DNA from: Caulobacter sp. CCUG 60055
GTDB taxonomy: Bacteria; Pseudomonadota; Alphaproteobacteria; Caulobacterales; Caulobacteraceae
Direction: 5' to 3'
Length of the DNA stretch: 64,000 bases
Assembly (NCBI RefSeq): GCF_022750545.1
Contig: NZ_PUIC01000005.1
Coordinates: forward strand, 376,281 to 440,280
The notes under the pieces are model-generated. The model was not told where the DNA came from. It worked only from the letters and a program-made list of their open reading frames with translations, and did not search any database. This document shows positions 39,190 to 48,419 of the stretch, one piece after another (position 1 is the stretch's first letter; each line of letters opens with the position of its first letter). The position numbers were made by a program, and so were the translations under genes.

Positions 39190-41412
39190 CTAGCGCGGCT
39201 CGCCGAGGGTGCGCCGAAAGAACAGAGCGACGTCCTGGTGGTAGTAGAGCCCGTCCGGGCCGTCGGAATTGTGTTCCATGCCCGGGATCAGCAGCAGTTC
39301 GAACCGCTTGTCGGCTTTGATGAGGGCGTCCGCCATCCGCATCGTGGTGGATAACGACGCGCTCGTATCGCTGGTCCCGTGCATGATCTTCAAGGAGCCC
39401 CGCAGATTTCCGGCCAGGGCCGTGTTGGAGGCCGCCGCGTAGCCGGATGGATTGTCGGCGAGCAGTCCCATGTCCGGTTCGTTGACCGCGGCGTCCTCCT
39501 CGAGCGCGCCCGGCGCCCCCGCATAGCCCGCCTTGAAGACGTCGGGCGCGGTCAACATGCCCCGCAGCGCGAAATAGCCGCCCCAGCTGTGACCGACGAT
39601 CCCGACCCGGTCCATGTCGAGCCACGGACGTGACGCCGCGATCTGGCGCAGTCCGGCGACATAATCGGGAATTTCCGTCTGGCCGACCTTGCCGTAGGTG
39701 GCGTCCTGGAAGGCCTTGCTGCGGCCGGAGGAGCCGCGGACATCAAAGGCCACAACGACGAACCCCATCTGCGCGAGGCCGCTCATCCGCAGCGACATGG
39801 CGGTGAAGTAGCCGCCGCCCAAGACCGTCGCGAACGGCCCCCCGTAGATATAGGCCAGAACCGGGTAGCGCTTCGCCGGGTCGAAGTCGCGCGGCTTGAA
39901 GACGGCGCCGTATATCGGGGTCACGCCGTCGGCGGCCAGCACCTCCAGCGGTTCGGGCGGGCGCCATCCGATCGCCTTGACGGCGGTGTCGTCGCTGGCG
40001 GTCAAGCGAAGCCGGTCGCCGCCGTCAGCCCGGACCATCTCCCGTATCCGCGGCTGGGTGGGAGACGACCAGGTGTCGAGCACGAACCGTCCCGACGGCG
40101 CGACGGTCGCCCGATGCAGACCGCGCGCCTCCCCGAGCGGCTGCAAGGGTCCGCCGGCCAAGCTGGTGCGATAGAGCTGCTCGTCATAGGGCCGCGCCGG
40201 ATCGATCGAGGCGGTGACAAGCAAGGCGCCGCCAGGCCCCACGCCATTGACGCGCCGGACCGGGAAGTCGCCATGAGTGATCTGGCCGATTAGGCGGCCG
40301 CCGCCGTCGTAGTGGTAGACATGTCGCCAGCCGTCGCGTTCGGACATCCAGAGAAAGCCGCCGTCTTCCAGCGGAGTGACCTGCAAGGGCCAACCCTCCG
40401 TGATGAAATCGAGGTCTCCGACGTTGGTCTCCGCCCGTTCTTCCCGCAGCAGGAGCCGCCGCTCGCCCAAGCCGTCGATGATCGACAGGTCCAGGCGCTT
40501 GCCGTCCCGGCTCAGGTGCAGGACGAAGGCGGTCCGACCGTCGGCGCGCCAGCCGGCGAACCAGTCGTACCCCTCGTCCTGCGCCGGAGCGACGCGAACG
40601 ACGCCGCCCGTTTTCGGCTGGACGAGATAGAGTTCGGATTTGGCCAGGGGCGTCCCGGTCTTCGCATAGGGAACCATGGTCACCCGCTCGAGTCCCGACT
40701 CGTAGTCCACGATAGGGATGCGGTGGACCGCGCGTTCGTCGGTCCGCCAGACCACCAGCCGCGCGCCATCCGGGGACCAGGCCTTGTCGGGAATCGTCCA
40801 GTCGTAGTTCGGTTCCCCGGTCCGCTCGACAAGCACGCGCCCGGTCGCGTCGCGGACGACGAAACCGCCGTCGCGCGCCATCGCGCCCAGCGTCGCGCCC
40901 GCCGTCGCGCCCGGCGTCGGCGCGGACGTCGCCCCCGAGAGGACGAAGGCGTCGAGACCGGCGGCCGCTCGGACGCGCCTGCCGGCGAGGCCTAGCCGAA
41001 GGGCGCGCTTCTTATAGGAGAACAGGATCGCCCCCTGGTCGGGCGCGACAACGAACTGCATCTGCGAGAGCGCGGCGACCGGCTCACCCGTCAGTTCGGA
41101 TAGCTGTCGGCGGAGCTCAACCGGCGGCAGGATCGGCTTGCGACGCCCCGAGCGGGCGTCGACCAGAACCCAGGTCCCCGCCTGTGGCCCGATCTCGTCC
41201 CAGAACACCAACCGGTCGTGGTCCGCCAGCCAGCGCGGCATCACCAGGCTGTCACGCAGGAGCAGCGGCATCCTGAGGAACCGCCCCGACAGTTCCAAAC
41301 GCGCCTGGGCGGCGGGATCAAGCGGCGCATTGGGAGAGACGATCTGCGCGGGCGCCGGAAACGGTGAAGCGAGGACGAGGGCCGCGATCAGTAAGGCAGG
41401 GAACCAGCGCAT
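39190..41412 (-). CDS. S9 family prolyl oligopeptidase (dipeptidyl peptidase IV-like)
   Basis: A 740-residue secreted serine peptidase. The signal peptide is residues 1-22 (ending PAPA), a beta-propeller fills roughly 50-480, and an alpha/beta-hydrolase domain the rest. The catalytic triad is S609 in GHSWGGYF, D682 in HGTSDTS and H714 in PGMEHNSDG. It should cleave peptides in the periplasm. The gene shares a 75-bp intergenic region with a divergent LysR gene. By eye this pair is less GC-rich than the surrounding block, and it sits between rlmH and envC, which are usually neighbours, so it may have been acquired later. Confidence 0.88.
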   Translation of the reverse strand: MRWFPALLIAALVLASPFPAPAQIVSPNAPLDPAAQARLELSGRFLRMPLLLRDSLVMPRWLADHDRLVFWDEIGPQAGTWVLVDARSGRRKPILPPVELRRQLSELTGEPVAALSQMQFVVAPDQGAILFSYKKRALRLGLAGRRVRAAAGLDAFVLSGATSAPTPGATAGATLGAMARDGGFVVRDATGRVLVERTGEPNYDWTIPDKAWSPDGARLVVWRTDERAVHRIPIVDYESGLERVTMVPYAKTGTPLAKSELYLVQPKTGGVVRVAPAQDEGYDWFAGWRADGRTAFVLHLSRDGKRLDLSIIDGLGERRLLLREERAETNVGDLDFITEGWPLQVTPLEDGGFLWMSERDGWRHVYHYDGGGRLIGQITHGDFPVRRVNGVGPGGALLVTASIDPARPYDEQLYRTSLAGGPLQPLGEARGLHRATVAPSGRFVLDTWSSPTQPRIREMVRADGGDRLRLTASDDTAVKAIGWRPPEPLEVLAADGVTPIYGAVFKPRDFDPAKRYPVLAYIYGGPFATVLGGGYFTAMSLRMSGLAQMGFVVVAFDVRGSSGRSKAFQDATYGKVGQTEIPDYVAGLRQIAASRPWLDMDRVGIVGHSWGGYFALRGMLTAPDVFKAGYAGAPGALEEDAAVNEPDMGLLADNPSGYAAASNTALAGNLRGSLKIMHGTSDTSASLSTTMRMADALIKADKRFELLLIPGMEHNSDGPDGLYYHQDVALFFRRTLGEPR

Positions 41413-41487
41413 GGCTTCGATGGTACGAAACCCGATCAGGCGCTACCAATATATCTTTTGGGGTCGATCAAGACGGAAAGCGTCTGA
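41413..41487. promoter_or_regulatory. Divergent promoter region of S9 peptidase and LysR genes
   Basis: This 75-bp gap must hold both promoters. It contains the AT-rich dyad CCAA-TATATCTT-TTGG (about 41445-41460), a possible regulator site, with the AT-rich core expected of LysR-type intergenic regions. Confidence 0.35.
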
Positions 41488-42384
41488 ATGGAATTCCGCC
41501 AGCTACAGCTTTTCGTCGCCGTCGCCGAGGAGCTTCACTTCGGACGGGCCGCCATTCGGGTCGGCATGGCGCAGCCGCCGCTTAGCCAGCAGATACGCCG
41601 TCTTGAGGCGGAACTGGGCGTGTCGTTGCTGACCCGCACCAGCCGGCGCGTGGCCCTGACGGCTGCGGGCTCGCAGGTGTTGGAGGGAGCCCGCGAGCTG
41701 CTGTCGCGGCGCGCCGACCTGGAGAGCAACGTACGCCTCGCGGCCCAGGGCGAGACCGGCGTTGTTCGCCTGGGTTTCAGCCCTTCCACGGCGTTCGGCA
41801 TCCTGCCGGACATCATCCGTCGTTTCAGAGCCGAGTTTCCGGGCGTGACCCTGCAGATCGATGACCGCGACGTGGTCGACAAGGGCCTGGCCGTGGCGGC
41901 CGGGGATCTTGACCTGGCCATCGTTCGGGGGCCGTTCCGTCATCCCGCCGCGATCTGCGAAAGTTTGCTGCGTGAACCGTTCATGCTCGCCCTTTCCGCT
42001 TCCCATCCGCTGGCGCGGAACGCGCGCGTAGCGCTGTCCGCGCTGGCGGACCAACCGTTCGTCCTGTTTTCGAGGGCGTCGGCGCCGGGCCTGCATGACA
42101 CCATCACCAGCATGTGCCTCGGCGCGGGCTTTTCGCCGGACATCGTGCAAGAGGCCGGATCATGGTCGTCGGTGGTCAGCCTGATCGAGGCCGGACTGGG
42201 GATCACCATCGCGCCAGGCTCGGCGCGCGCTCTTTGTCCCACTGGCGTGGTGTTCCGCGCTCTGGAGGGCGCCATGGGCGAGGCCGAACTCGTCCTGGTG
42301 GAGCCTCGGCGCCCCCTGTCGCCCGCCGCCAAGCGCTTCAGGACGATCGCCAGGCAGGCGGCGGACAGACGGGGCGTGACCTGA
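41488..42384 (+). CDS. LysR family transcriptional regulator
   Basis: A 298-residue LysR protein. The N-terminal winged helix-turn-helix (MEFRQLQLFVAVAEELHFGRAA, PPLSQQIRRLEAELG, TRRVALTAAG) is followed by a substrate-binding domain from about residue 90 (VVRLGFSPSTAFGILPDIIRRF). It is divergent from the S9 peptidase gene, so it probably regulates it and itself. The N-terminus resembles the CbbR/BenM-like group. The ligand is unknown. The 200 bp after it, up to envC, shows no gene. Confidence 0.9.
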   Translation: MEFRQLQLFVAVAEELHFGRAAIRVGMAQPPLSQQIRRLEAELGVSLLTRTSRRVALTAAGSQVLEGARELLSRRADLESNVRLAAQGETGVVRLGFSPSTAFGILPDIIRRFRAEFPGVTLQIDDRDVVDKGLAVAAGDLDLAIVRGPFRHPAAICESLLREPFMLALSASHPLARNARVALSALADQPFVLFSRASAPGLHDTITSMCLGAGFSPDIVQEAGSWSSVVSLIEAGLGITIAPGSARALCPTGVVFRALEGAMGEAELVLVEPRRPLSPAAKRFRTIARQAADRRGVT

Positions 42385-42584
42385 GCCCGGCCAGGGCCTG
42401 GTCCGTCCAGATTCGGTTCGAAATTGAACCGCCTGCTATCCCGTGGCCCATCACGCGAAGCCTTGTGCGCGACCGCCGTCGTGGAGTTCTCCATATTGAC
42501 GGCCTTAATCTGGAAATGGGCAGGTCATAAGTTGCAACGGCGGCGGGTGGGACAAAGGCGGCGGATCAGCTAGCTTCCGCCGGC

Positions 42585-43742
42585 ATGTTCCGGCGCGCCG
42601 CCACCGTCACCGCCACCGCCGTCGTCTTCCTGGCCGCCAGCGCCCAGGGGGCCGCGCCCCCGCACGCCTCGGGCCGGGACGAGCTGAACCAGGTCGAGGC
42701 CGACCGCAAGTCCCGCGAACAGGAGCGCGACGCCCTGCGCGTCCAGGCCGCCGACGCGCGCAAGGAGATCGCCGGCCTGCAGCGCCAGTTGGTCGCCCTG
42801 GCCGCCGACCAGGCCAAGGGCGAGCGCGACGTGGCCGACAAGCGCCGCCGGCTGGACACGCTGAACGCCCAGGAAGCCGAGCTGACCACGCGGATGGGCA
42901 GGAACCGCGCCGAGCTCGCCCGGCTGCTGGGGGCGTTGCAGCTCTATCGCAGCAATCCGCCGCCGGCCCTGCTGGTCAACCCGCACGACGCCCGCGACGC
43001 GGTGCGGGCGGCGATCCTGATGCGGGCGGTGACGCCCGAGCTGGAGCGGCGGGCCGCAGCCTTCCGCGCCGAGGCCGAGGACATCAAGCGCCTGCGCCGC
43101 GAGGCGGCCTCCGCCAGCGAGGACCTGTTCACCAGCGAGAGCGCCGTCGGCGACCGCCGCAGCCGCATCGAGGCGATGATCGCCGAGAAGACCACGCTCG
43201 AGCGCAGCCTGACCGGCGACGCCATCGTCGCCGACCAGGACGTGCGCGCCCTGACGGCCAAGGCGCAGTCGCTGCGCGAGCTGTTGCAATCGCTGCCGGC
43301 GCAGGGGCCGGCGGGCCAGCCGCCGCCGCCCGACCCGGACAAGTCCGGCCTGCTCGGCGGACCCAAGCCCTTCGTCACCCCGGTGCAGGGCGAGATCGCC
43401 CGCCGCTTCGGCGCCAAGCTGCCCCAGGGCGGAGCCTCGGAAGGCTGGACCTACGCCACCCTGTCCAACGCCCAGGTGGTGGCCCCGGCCCAGGGCGTGG
43501 TCGACTACGCCGGCCCCTTGAAGGGCATGGGCCTCGTCTTGATCTTGCGTTTGGGCGGCGGATACCATCTGGTGCTTGCGGGCCTGGACACGATCCTCGC
43601 GGCCCCCGGACGATCGGTCGCAGCGGGAGAACCTGTCGGCCGCATGGGGGATGGCGGATCATCGGCTCCGGAACTCTATATCGAGGTCCGCAAGGACGGC
43701 GCGCCGGTCGACCCGGCCCGCTGGCTCAAGGCCTCCCGTTGA
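42585..43742 (+). CDS. EnvC-like murein hydrolase activator (degenerate M23/LytM domain)
   Basis: A 385-residue exported protein: a signal peptide (1-23), a long coiled coil (about 30-240, with many Arg, Glu and Ala), a Pro-rich linker, and a C-terminal LytM domain (about 268-380). The zinc-binding residues of active M23 peptidases are not complete: the H-x-H site expected near the end reads LYIEVR. That degeneration is characteristic of EnvC proteins, which activate amidases at division rather than cutting themselves. ctpA follows directly, the order seen in many alphaproteobacteria. Confidence 0.88.
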   Translation: MFRRAATVTATAVVFLAASAQGAAPPHASGRDELNQVEADRKSREQERDALRVQAADARKEIAGLQRQLVALAADQAKGERDVADKRRRLDTLNAQEAELTTRMGRNRAELARLLGALQLYRSNPPPALLVNPHDARDAVRAAILMRAVTPELERRAAAFRAEAEDIKRLRREAASASEDLFTSESAVGDRRSRIEAMIAEKTTLERSLTGDAIVADQDVRALTAKAQSLRELLQSLPAQGPAGQPPPPDPDKSGLLGGPKPFVTPVQGEIARRFGAKLPQGGASEGWTYATLSNAQVVAPAQGVVDYAGPLKGMGLVLILRLGGGYHLVLAGLDTILAAPGRSVAAGEPVGRMGDGGSSAPELYIEVRKDGAPVDPARWLKASR

Positions 43743-43825
43743 ACGGCGGGGGCCCCGGGCGACATACGGTCGGCGAGTGGTTCGGGCGCGTCTCCGAAAA
43801 GACGCAAAGAGGCTTTAGGCGGCTT

Positions 43826-45271
43826 ATGATGCGCAAGTACCTTCTGATCGGCGTTTCGGCCTTCGTGCTCGGCGCAGGCTCCATGGCCTATGTCAGCCAG
43901 CGGGCCCAGGCCACGGCCGCCCAGCCGCGCAGCCAGATCTACAAGATGCTCGAACTGTTCGGCGACGTGCTGTCGACCGTGCAGAACCAATACGTCTCCG
44001 AGGTCGACAGCAAGAAGCTGATCGAGGCCGCCATCGACGGCATGGTCACCTCGCTCGACCCGCATTCGGGCTATCTCAGCCCCGACAGCTTCTCGGACAT
44101 GCGCGAGCAGACGCGCGGCGAGTACGGCGGCCTGGGCATCGAGGTCACCAGCGAGGACGGGGTGGTCAAGATCATCTCGCCGATGGACGACACGCCCGCC
44201 GCCCGCGCCGGGGTGCAGGCCGGCGACTACATCACCGCCATCAACGGCCAGAGCCTGCTGGGCCTGCCGCTGAACGACGCCGTCAAGCAGATGCGCGGCC
44301 CGGTCGGCGAGGCGATCACCCTGACCATCGCCCGCGAGGGCAAGGACCCCTTCGACGTCAAGCTCAAGCGCGAGGTGATCAACGTCATCTCGGCCAAGGG
44401 CCGCATGGAGGGCGACTACGGCTATCTGCGGGTGTCGGCCTTCAACGAGAAGACCGCCGAGGAGGCCAGCGCCGCCCTGCGCAGCCTCAAGGCCAAGAAC
44501 CCCAAGATGAAGGGCCTGGTCCTCGACCTGCGCAACAATCCCGGCGGCCTGCTCGACCAGGCGGTCGAGATCTCCAGCCTGTTCCTCAACGGCGGCGAGG
44601 TGGTCTCGCAGCGCGGCCGCGACCCCAAGGACGTGGAACGCTACAACGCCCGCACCGACGGCGACGTGCTGCACGGCCTGCCGATGGTGGTGCTGATCAA
44701 TTCCGGCTCGGCCTCGGCGGCCGAGATCGTCGCCGGCGCCCTGCAGGACCGCCACCGCGCCGCCCTGGTCGGACTGACCAGCTTCGGCAAGGGCTCGGTC
44801 CAGACGGTGATCCCGCTGCACGGCGGGGCCGACGGCGCGTTGAAGCTGACCACCGCCCGCTACTTCACGCCCTCGGGCCGCTCGATCCAGAAGACCGGCA
44901 TCGAACCCGACCTCGAGGTGGCGCAGACCCCGGAACAGGCCCAGGCCCTGGCCGACCGCAGCTTCCAGTTCAGCGAGGCCAGCTTCGCCAACGCCCTCAA
45001 CGCCGAGGAAGGCAAGACGCGCCGCGCCGCCCACGCTCCGGCCGAGGCGCCTCCCAGCGGCTTCGACGTCAAGAAGGGCGATTTCCAACTGAGCCGCGGC
45101 CTCGACGTGCTGAAGTACGGCTCGGTCGAGGCCACGCCCAAGATGCCGGCCGCCAAGGCCCGGCTGGCCTCGGCCCTCAGCAAGACCGGCGCGGTCAAGA
45201 CCGACGGCGGCACGGCCCCGCCCAAGGCGCCCGACGCCGCCGACAAGGACAAGCAGGCCCCCCGCAAATAG
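43826..45271 (+). CDS. ctpA: Carboxyl-terminal processing protease CtpA (S41A)
   Basis: A 481-residue S41 serine protease. An N-terminal signal or anchor (LLIGVSAFVLGAGSMAYV) is followed by a PDZ domain (GLGIEVTSEDGVVKIISPMDDTPAARAGVQAGDYI) and the catalytic domain. The nucleophile motif is NSGSASAAE at residues 292-300, probably S297, and the general-base lysine is K322 in TSFGKGSVQT. ATG 43826 is preferred; the frame is open from TTG 43739 at the end of envC. It trims periplasmic proteins from the C-terminus, and the link with an amidase activator suggests control of cell-wall hydrolases. The last 70 residues are a low-complexity tail. Confidence 0.92.
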   Translation: MMRKYLLIGVSAFVLGAGSMAYVSQRAQATAAQPRSQIYKMLELFGDVLSTVQNQYVSEVDSKKLIEAAIDGMVTSLDPHSGYLSPDSFSDMREQTRGEYGGLGIEVTSEDGVVKIISPMDDTPAARAGVQAGDYITAINGQSLLGLPLNDAVKQMRGPVGEAITLTIAREGKDPFDVKLKREVINVISAKGRMEGDYGYLRVSAFNEKTAEEASAALRSLKAKNPKMKGLVLDLRNNPGGLLDQAVEISSLFLNGGEVVSQRGRDPKDVERYNARTDGDVLHGLPMVVLINSGSASAAEIVAGALQDRHRAALVGLTSFGKGSVQTVIPLHGGADGALKLTTARYFTPSGRSIQKTGIEPDLEVAQTPEQAQALADRSFQFSEASFANALNAEEGKTRRAAHAPAEAPPSGFDVKKGDFQLSRGLDVLKYGSVEATPKMPAAKARLASALSKTGAVKTDGGTAPPKAPDAADKDKQAPRK

Positions 45272-45289
45272 GCGGCCTCGCCCTCCGGA

Positions 45290-45718
45290 TCAGCCGGAGG
45301 GCAGCTGCTTGGGCGAAAGCTTGGCGATCTCGTCCGGCGTCAGCTTGGTCATGCTGTCGACCATGCACCGCTCCGACACGCCGTGGTCGCGCACCGATAT
45401 GTCGACGTCGATGGCCGAGCAGATCAGGGCCGATCCGCCGGCGGTCTTGAGCACGACGCCGTTGGTCGACATCGGCAGGGCGTTGCAGGGATAGCGGAAG
45501 TCGAAGCGGTAGATGTCCTTGGTGTTGACCCGCGCATAGAGGTGGTTGGGGCCGTCGGCGCGGGTGCCCCGCAGTTGAGGCAGGAAGAAGCACGGCTTCC
45601 TCGCCGGCTTGGCGGCCGGCGTCGGCGTGGCGGCGGCCGGCGGGCTGGCCGGCTGGGCGAAGGCGAGACTGGCGACGCCCGCCAGTCCGATGGCTGAAAG
45701 CACTGCGATCCGGCTCAT
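45290..45718 (-). CDS. Secreted DUF6491-like hypothetical protein
   Basis: A 142-residue exported protein. Residues 1-20 form a signal peptide ending in AFA, followed by an Ala/Pro linker. The mature domain has four cysteines, in RKPCFFL, RYPCNAL, ALICSAIDV and ERCMVDS, that could form two disulfides. The pattern resembles the DUF6491 family of small exported proteins in Caulobacterales, but I am not sure of the match. No function is known. It converges on ctpA with an 18-bp gap. ATG 45718 was chosen because the signal peptide starts there. Confidence 0.65.
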   Translation of the reverse strand: MSRIAVLSAIGLAGVASLAFAQPASPPAAATPTPAAKPARKPCFFLPQLRGTRADGPNHLYARVNTKDIYRFDFRYPCNALPMSTNGVVLKTAGGSALICSAIDVDISVRDHGVSERCMVDSMTKLTPDEIAKLSPKQLPSG

Positions 45719-45882
45719 GGTCCTTGCTCCGTTCTGCGGCCGCTTCGGCCCTGGGCCGGCGAAGACGTCCCAAGGCGAACGCGCGGCGGGAGCTTGACTG
45801 AATTTCGACATCGACGTCAAAGGCGCTTTTCTACGCTTCGCCGCCGTCCTAGCCTCAAGGAAAAGCGGCGCGGGGACGGATC

Positions 45883-46518
45883 ATGGACATCGAGCAACTG
45901 CGCCGGGGCGCGCAGACGCCGGCCCAGGCGGGGGCGGGCGACCTGGGCGGGGTCTCGACCGATCTCGCGGACGCCTTCGCGGTCGACCCCCACTTCAACT
46001 GGTTCCTGCGCGACGACGCCGGCCGCGCCAGGGTCCGCCGCCGTTTCTTCCGTTTCCTGATCGATCGCATGGCCTTCCCCGCCGGGCGGATAGACCGGCC
46101 GAACGGCGGCGGCGCGGCGGCGGTGTGGATGCCGTCGGAGGCGCTGGCGCCCCAGCCGCTGTGGCGCGAGCTGCAGGCCCTGCCCATGCTGCTGGCGGCC
46201 ACGGGCCTGGAGCGTTTTCCCCGGCTGACGGCGCTGCGGGCGGACATGGACGCCCACCACCCGATGGACCAGCCCCACGTCTATCTGTGGTTCCTCGGCG
46301 TCGCGCCCCAGGCCCAGGGGCTGGGCGTCGGCTCGCGCCTGCTGCGGGCGGGGCTGGACCGGCTCGACGCCGAAGGGCGCGCCGCCTATCTGGAGACCGG
46401 CACCGAGCGCAACGTGGCGCTCTATCGCCGCAACGGCTTCACCATCCTCTCCGAGCACCGCGCCCGCGCCGACGCCCCGGTGATGTGGAGCATGTGGCGC
46501 GAACCGCACGCCGGCTGA
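45883..46518 (+). CDS. GNAT family N-acetyltransferase
   Basis: A 211-residue acetyltransferase. The acetyl-CoA loop region is VYLWFLGVAPQAQGLGVGSRLL near residues 133-154, followed by AYLETGTERNVALYRRNGF, the standard motif B helix. The N-terminal half (LADAFAVDPHFNWFLRDD) is of the type seen in GNATs of unknown small-molecule specificity. GCGGGGACGG precedes the ATG. Neighbouring genes give no clue to the substrate. Confidence 0.82.
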   Translation: MDIEQLRRGAQTPAQAGAGDLGGVSTDLADAFAVDPHFNWFLRDDAGRARVRRRFFRFLIDRMAFPAGRIDRPNGGGAAAVWMPSEALAPQPLWRELQALPMLLAATGLERFPRLTALRADMDAHHPMDQPHVYLWFLGVAPQAQGLGVGSRLLRAGLDRLDAEGRAAYLETGTERNVALYRRNGFTILSEHRARADAPVMWSMWREPHAG

Positions 46519-46604
46519 AGGAAACGCCGGGAGGGCGGGAACCATTCCCCGCGCCGGAGCATTCCTTTGCGCCGAGGGATCAGAGTTTCGTACAGGAGTA
46601 GTCT

Positions 46605-46898
46605 ATGCGTCGGATCGTTTTCTCGGCGGGCGCCGTGGCCGCAGCCTTGGCCCTGGCGGCGGCGCCGGTGCTGGCCGAGGCCCAGCCGCGCCACCACCGC
46701 CACCACTCCACCCGCGACCAGCGCTGCAAGGGCGCGCGCCAGCGTTCGGCCAACACCGGCACGGTGGTGGGCGCGGTGGGCGGCGGCCTGGCCGGCAACA
46801 TGCTCGGCAACCACAGCATGACCAGCACCCTGGTCGGCGCCGGCGTCGGCGCGGTGGCCGGCCACCAGATCGGCAAGCACAACTCCAAGTGCCGCTGA
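46605..46898 (+). CDS. Glycine-zipper 2TM domain envelope protein
   Basis: A 97-residue exported protein with a signal peptide (1-24, ending VLAEA), a His/Arg-rich stretch (QPRHHRHHSTRDQ) and a glycine-zipper segment (TVVGAVGGGLAGNMLG, STLVGAGVGAVAGHQIG) at about 52-90. Two cysteines flank the zipper. Such 2TM glycine-zipper proteins resemble the Rickettsia 17-kDa antigen and SlyB, which sit in the envelope. There is no lipobox. CAGGAG lies before ATG 46605. The His-rich segment could bind metal, which is inference. Confidence 0.78.
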   Translation: MRRIVFSAGAVAAALALAAAPVLAEAQPRHHRHHSTRDQRCKGARQRSANTGTVVGAVGGGLAGNMLGNHSMTSTLVGAGVGAVAGHQIGKHNSKCR

Positions 46899-46926
46899 TC
46901 CAGCGCCGCTGACCGGACGGAACCGC

Positions 46927-46948
46927 AGGCCCGCCTGACGGCGGGCCT
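46927..46948. terminator. Hairpin between convergent genes
   Basis: A perfect 9-bp stem AGGCCCGCC/GGCGGGCCT with loop TGAC between the glycine-zipper gene and the convergent HNH nuclease gene. No T-run is present. Confidence 0.45.
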
Positions 46949-46958
46949 CACCCGGCGA

Positions 46959-47519
46959 TCACGCCTCCAGTTCGATGTCCCAATAGAGGTAGTCGAGCCA
47001 GCTTTCGTGCAGGTGGTTCGGCGGGAAACGCCGGCCGTGCTCCTGCAGCTCGTAGGCCGTGGGCCGGCGCGGATGGCGGTGCGGGTACATCTCCGCCTCG
47101 CGCGGCGTCCGCCCGCCCTTGGTCAGGTTGCAGCGGGCGCAGGCGGTGACGATGTTCTCCCAGGTGGTGCGCCCGCCGCGCGAGCGCGGCACCACATGGT
47201 CGAAGGTCAGGTCGTCGGGCGAGCTGCAGTACTGGCAGGCGAAGGCGTCGCGCAGGAACAGGTTGAACCGCGTGAAGGCCGGCGGCCGGTCCTGGGCCAC
47301 GTAGTGCTTGAGCGACACCACGCTGGGCAGGCGCATTTCGAACGAGGGCGAGTGGACCACGTGGTCATAGGTCGAGACCACGTCGACGCGGTCGAGAAAG
47401 ACCGCCTTGATGACCTCCTGCCACGGCCACAGCGACAGGGGATAATAGGATAGCGGCCGGAAATCGGCGTTCAGAACGAGGGCGGGCATGCCGGACGGCG
47501 GGCGTTTAAGCACCTGCAT
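46959..47519 (-). CDS. HNH endonuclease
   Basis: A 186-residue protein with a C-terminal HNH nuclease domain. CQYCSSPDDLTFDHVVPRSRGG gives the first zinc CxxC pair and the catalytic D-H, then TTWENIVTACARCNLTKGGRTP gives the asparagine and second CxxC. The N-terminal half (VLNADFRPLSYYPLSLWPWQEVIKAV) is typical of a solitary HNH protein family that is widespread in Alphaproteobacteria. It is not next to phage or restriction genes, so a housekeeping DNA role is more likely than defence. Confidence 0.9.
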   Translation of the reverse strand: MQVLKRPPSGMPALVLNADFRPLSYYPLSLWPWQEVIKAVFLDRVDVVSTYDHVVHSPSFEMRLPSVVSLKHYVAQDRPPAFTRFNLFLRDAFACQYCSSPDDLTFDHVVPRSRGGRTTWENIVTACARCNLTKGGRTPREAEMYPHRHPRRPTAYELQEHGRRFPPNHLHESWLDYLYWDIELEA

Positions 47520-47675
47520 CGTCGAGCCTCCCGCCAGCCTCGCCGGGCCGGGCTATGGCGTACGCAGTGGGACTGAAGACACGCCTCCTTCCTCACGCCT
47601 GTCCGAGAATCACACGCTCCCGAAACAAGTCAGAAGATAGGCCATTTAACGCGACGGCTCCATGACACCGGCGCA

Positions 47676-48344
47676 TCACCCGGGCGGAAAAGCGATTTCT
47701 CCGCTACGCACCCCGGCGTAGAAGCGCCATAGCAGGTGGGCGGCGACGCTGCGGTGCGGGGCCCAGTCGGCCGACCGCGCATAGAGATCCTCGATCGTGC
47801 GGCGGCGCTCGCCGCCCTCGGCCAGGCGCAGGGCCTCCTGCAGGGCGATGTCGGCGGCTGGGAAGAAGTCGCGCCGCCCCTCGCAGAACATCAGATAGAC
47901 TTCGGCGCTCCAGCGGCCGACGCCCTTGAGCGCGGTCAGGGCGGCCACCGCCTCGCCGTCGTCCAGGACGGGCAGGCGGTCGAAATCCATGTGGCCGGCC
48001 CGGCAGGCCTCGGCCATGGCGACGACGTAGCGCGCCTTGGGCCGCGACAGGCCGAGGGCCTTCAGCCCCTCCTCGCCGCGACCGGCGGCGGCCTCGGGCG
48101 CGACCTCGCCGAGCCCCTGCTCCAACCGGGCCCAGATGGCGGCGGCGGCGGCGGTCGACACCTGCTGGCCGACGATCATCCTGACCAGGCCGGCGAAACC
48201 GCCCTGCCCGGCGCGCCAGGGAAAAATAGGGGTGGCCGCGTGTACGGCGGCGAGGACCGGATCGGCCTTGGCCAGCGCCTCGCGCGCGGCGGCGATCTGG
48301 CGCTGATCGGGGAAATCGAGGGTTGAAGGGGACGGCTGGGACAC
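47676..48344 (-). CDS. DNA-3-methyladenine glycosylase II family protein (AlkA-like)
   Basis: A 222-residue HhH-GPD base-excision glycosylase. The helix-hairpin-helix is LTALKGVGRWSAEVYLMF at about residues 137-154, and the catalytic aspartate is D165 in FPAADIALQEAL. It would remove alkylated bases such as 3-methyladenine. It is shorter than E. coli AlkA because it lacks the N-terminal AlkA_N domain, as in many alphaproteobacterial forms. The start is GTG 48344 with GAGGGGGC upstream. No ada-type regulator is adjacent. Confidence 0.88.
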   Translation of the reverse strand: MSQPSPSTLDFPDQRQIAAAREALAKADPVLAAVHAATPIFPWRAGQGGFAGLVRMIVGQQVSTAAAAAIWARLEQGLGEVAPEAAAGRGEEGLKALGLSRPKARYVVAMAEACRAGHMDFDRLPVLDDGEAVAALTALKGVGRWSAEVYLMFCEGRRDFFPAADIALQEALRLAEGGERRRTIEDLYARSADWAPHRSVAAHLLWRFYAGVRSGEIAFPPG

Positions 48345-48419
48345 GCCCCCTCAAAAGCAGACCATTGGAGCGGGTTCAAACGAAACCGCCGCGCCGGGGC
48401 CGTCCCCGGCGAAGGGCCC

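Noticed and set aside
42385..42584. Small gene between LysR and envC
   Set aside because: Frames here are extensions of shadows, and no Shine-Dalgarno plus start combination gives a plausible peptide.
43676..45088. 470-codon minus-strand frame opposite ctpA
   Set aside because: It is antisense to a clear S41 protease with all motifs; its translation shows only Val/Leu/Gly/Arg-rich sequence.
47520..47675. Short leader peptide upstream of the HNH gene
   Set aside because: A nine-codon GTG frame follows AAGGAGG on the minus strand, but the spacing of one base is too short for initiation.
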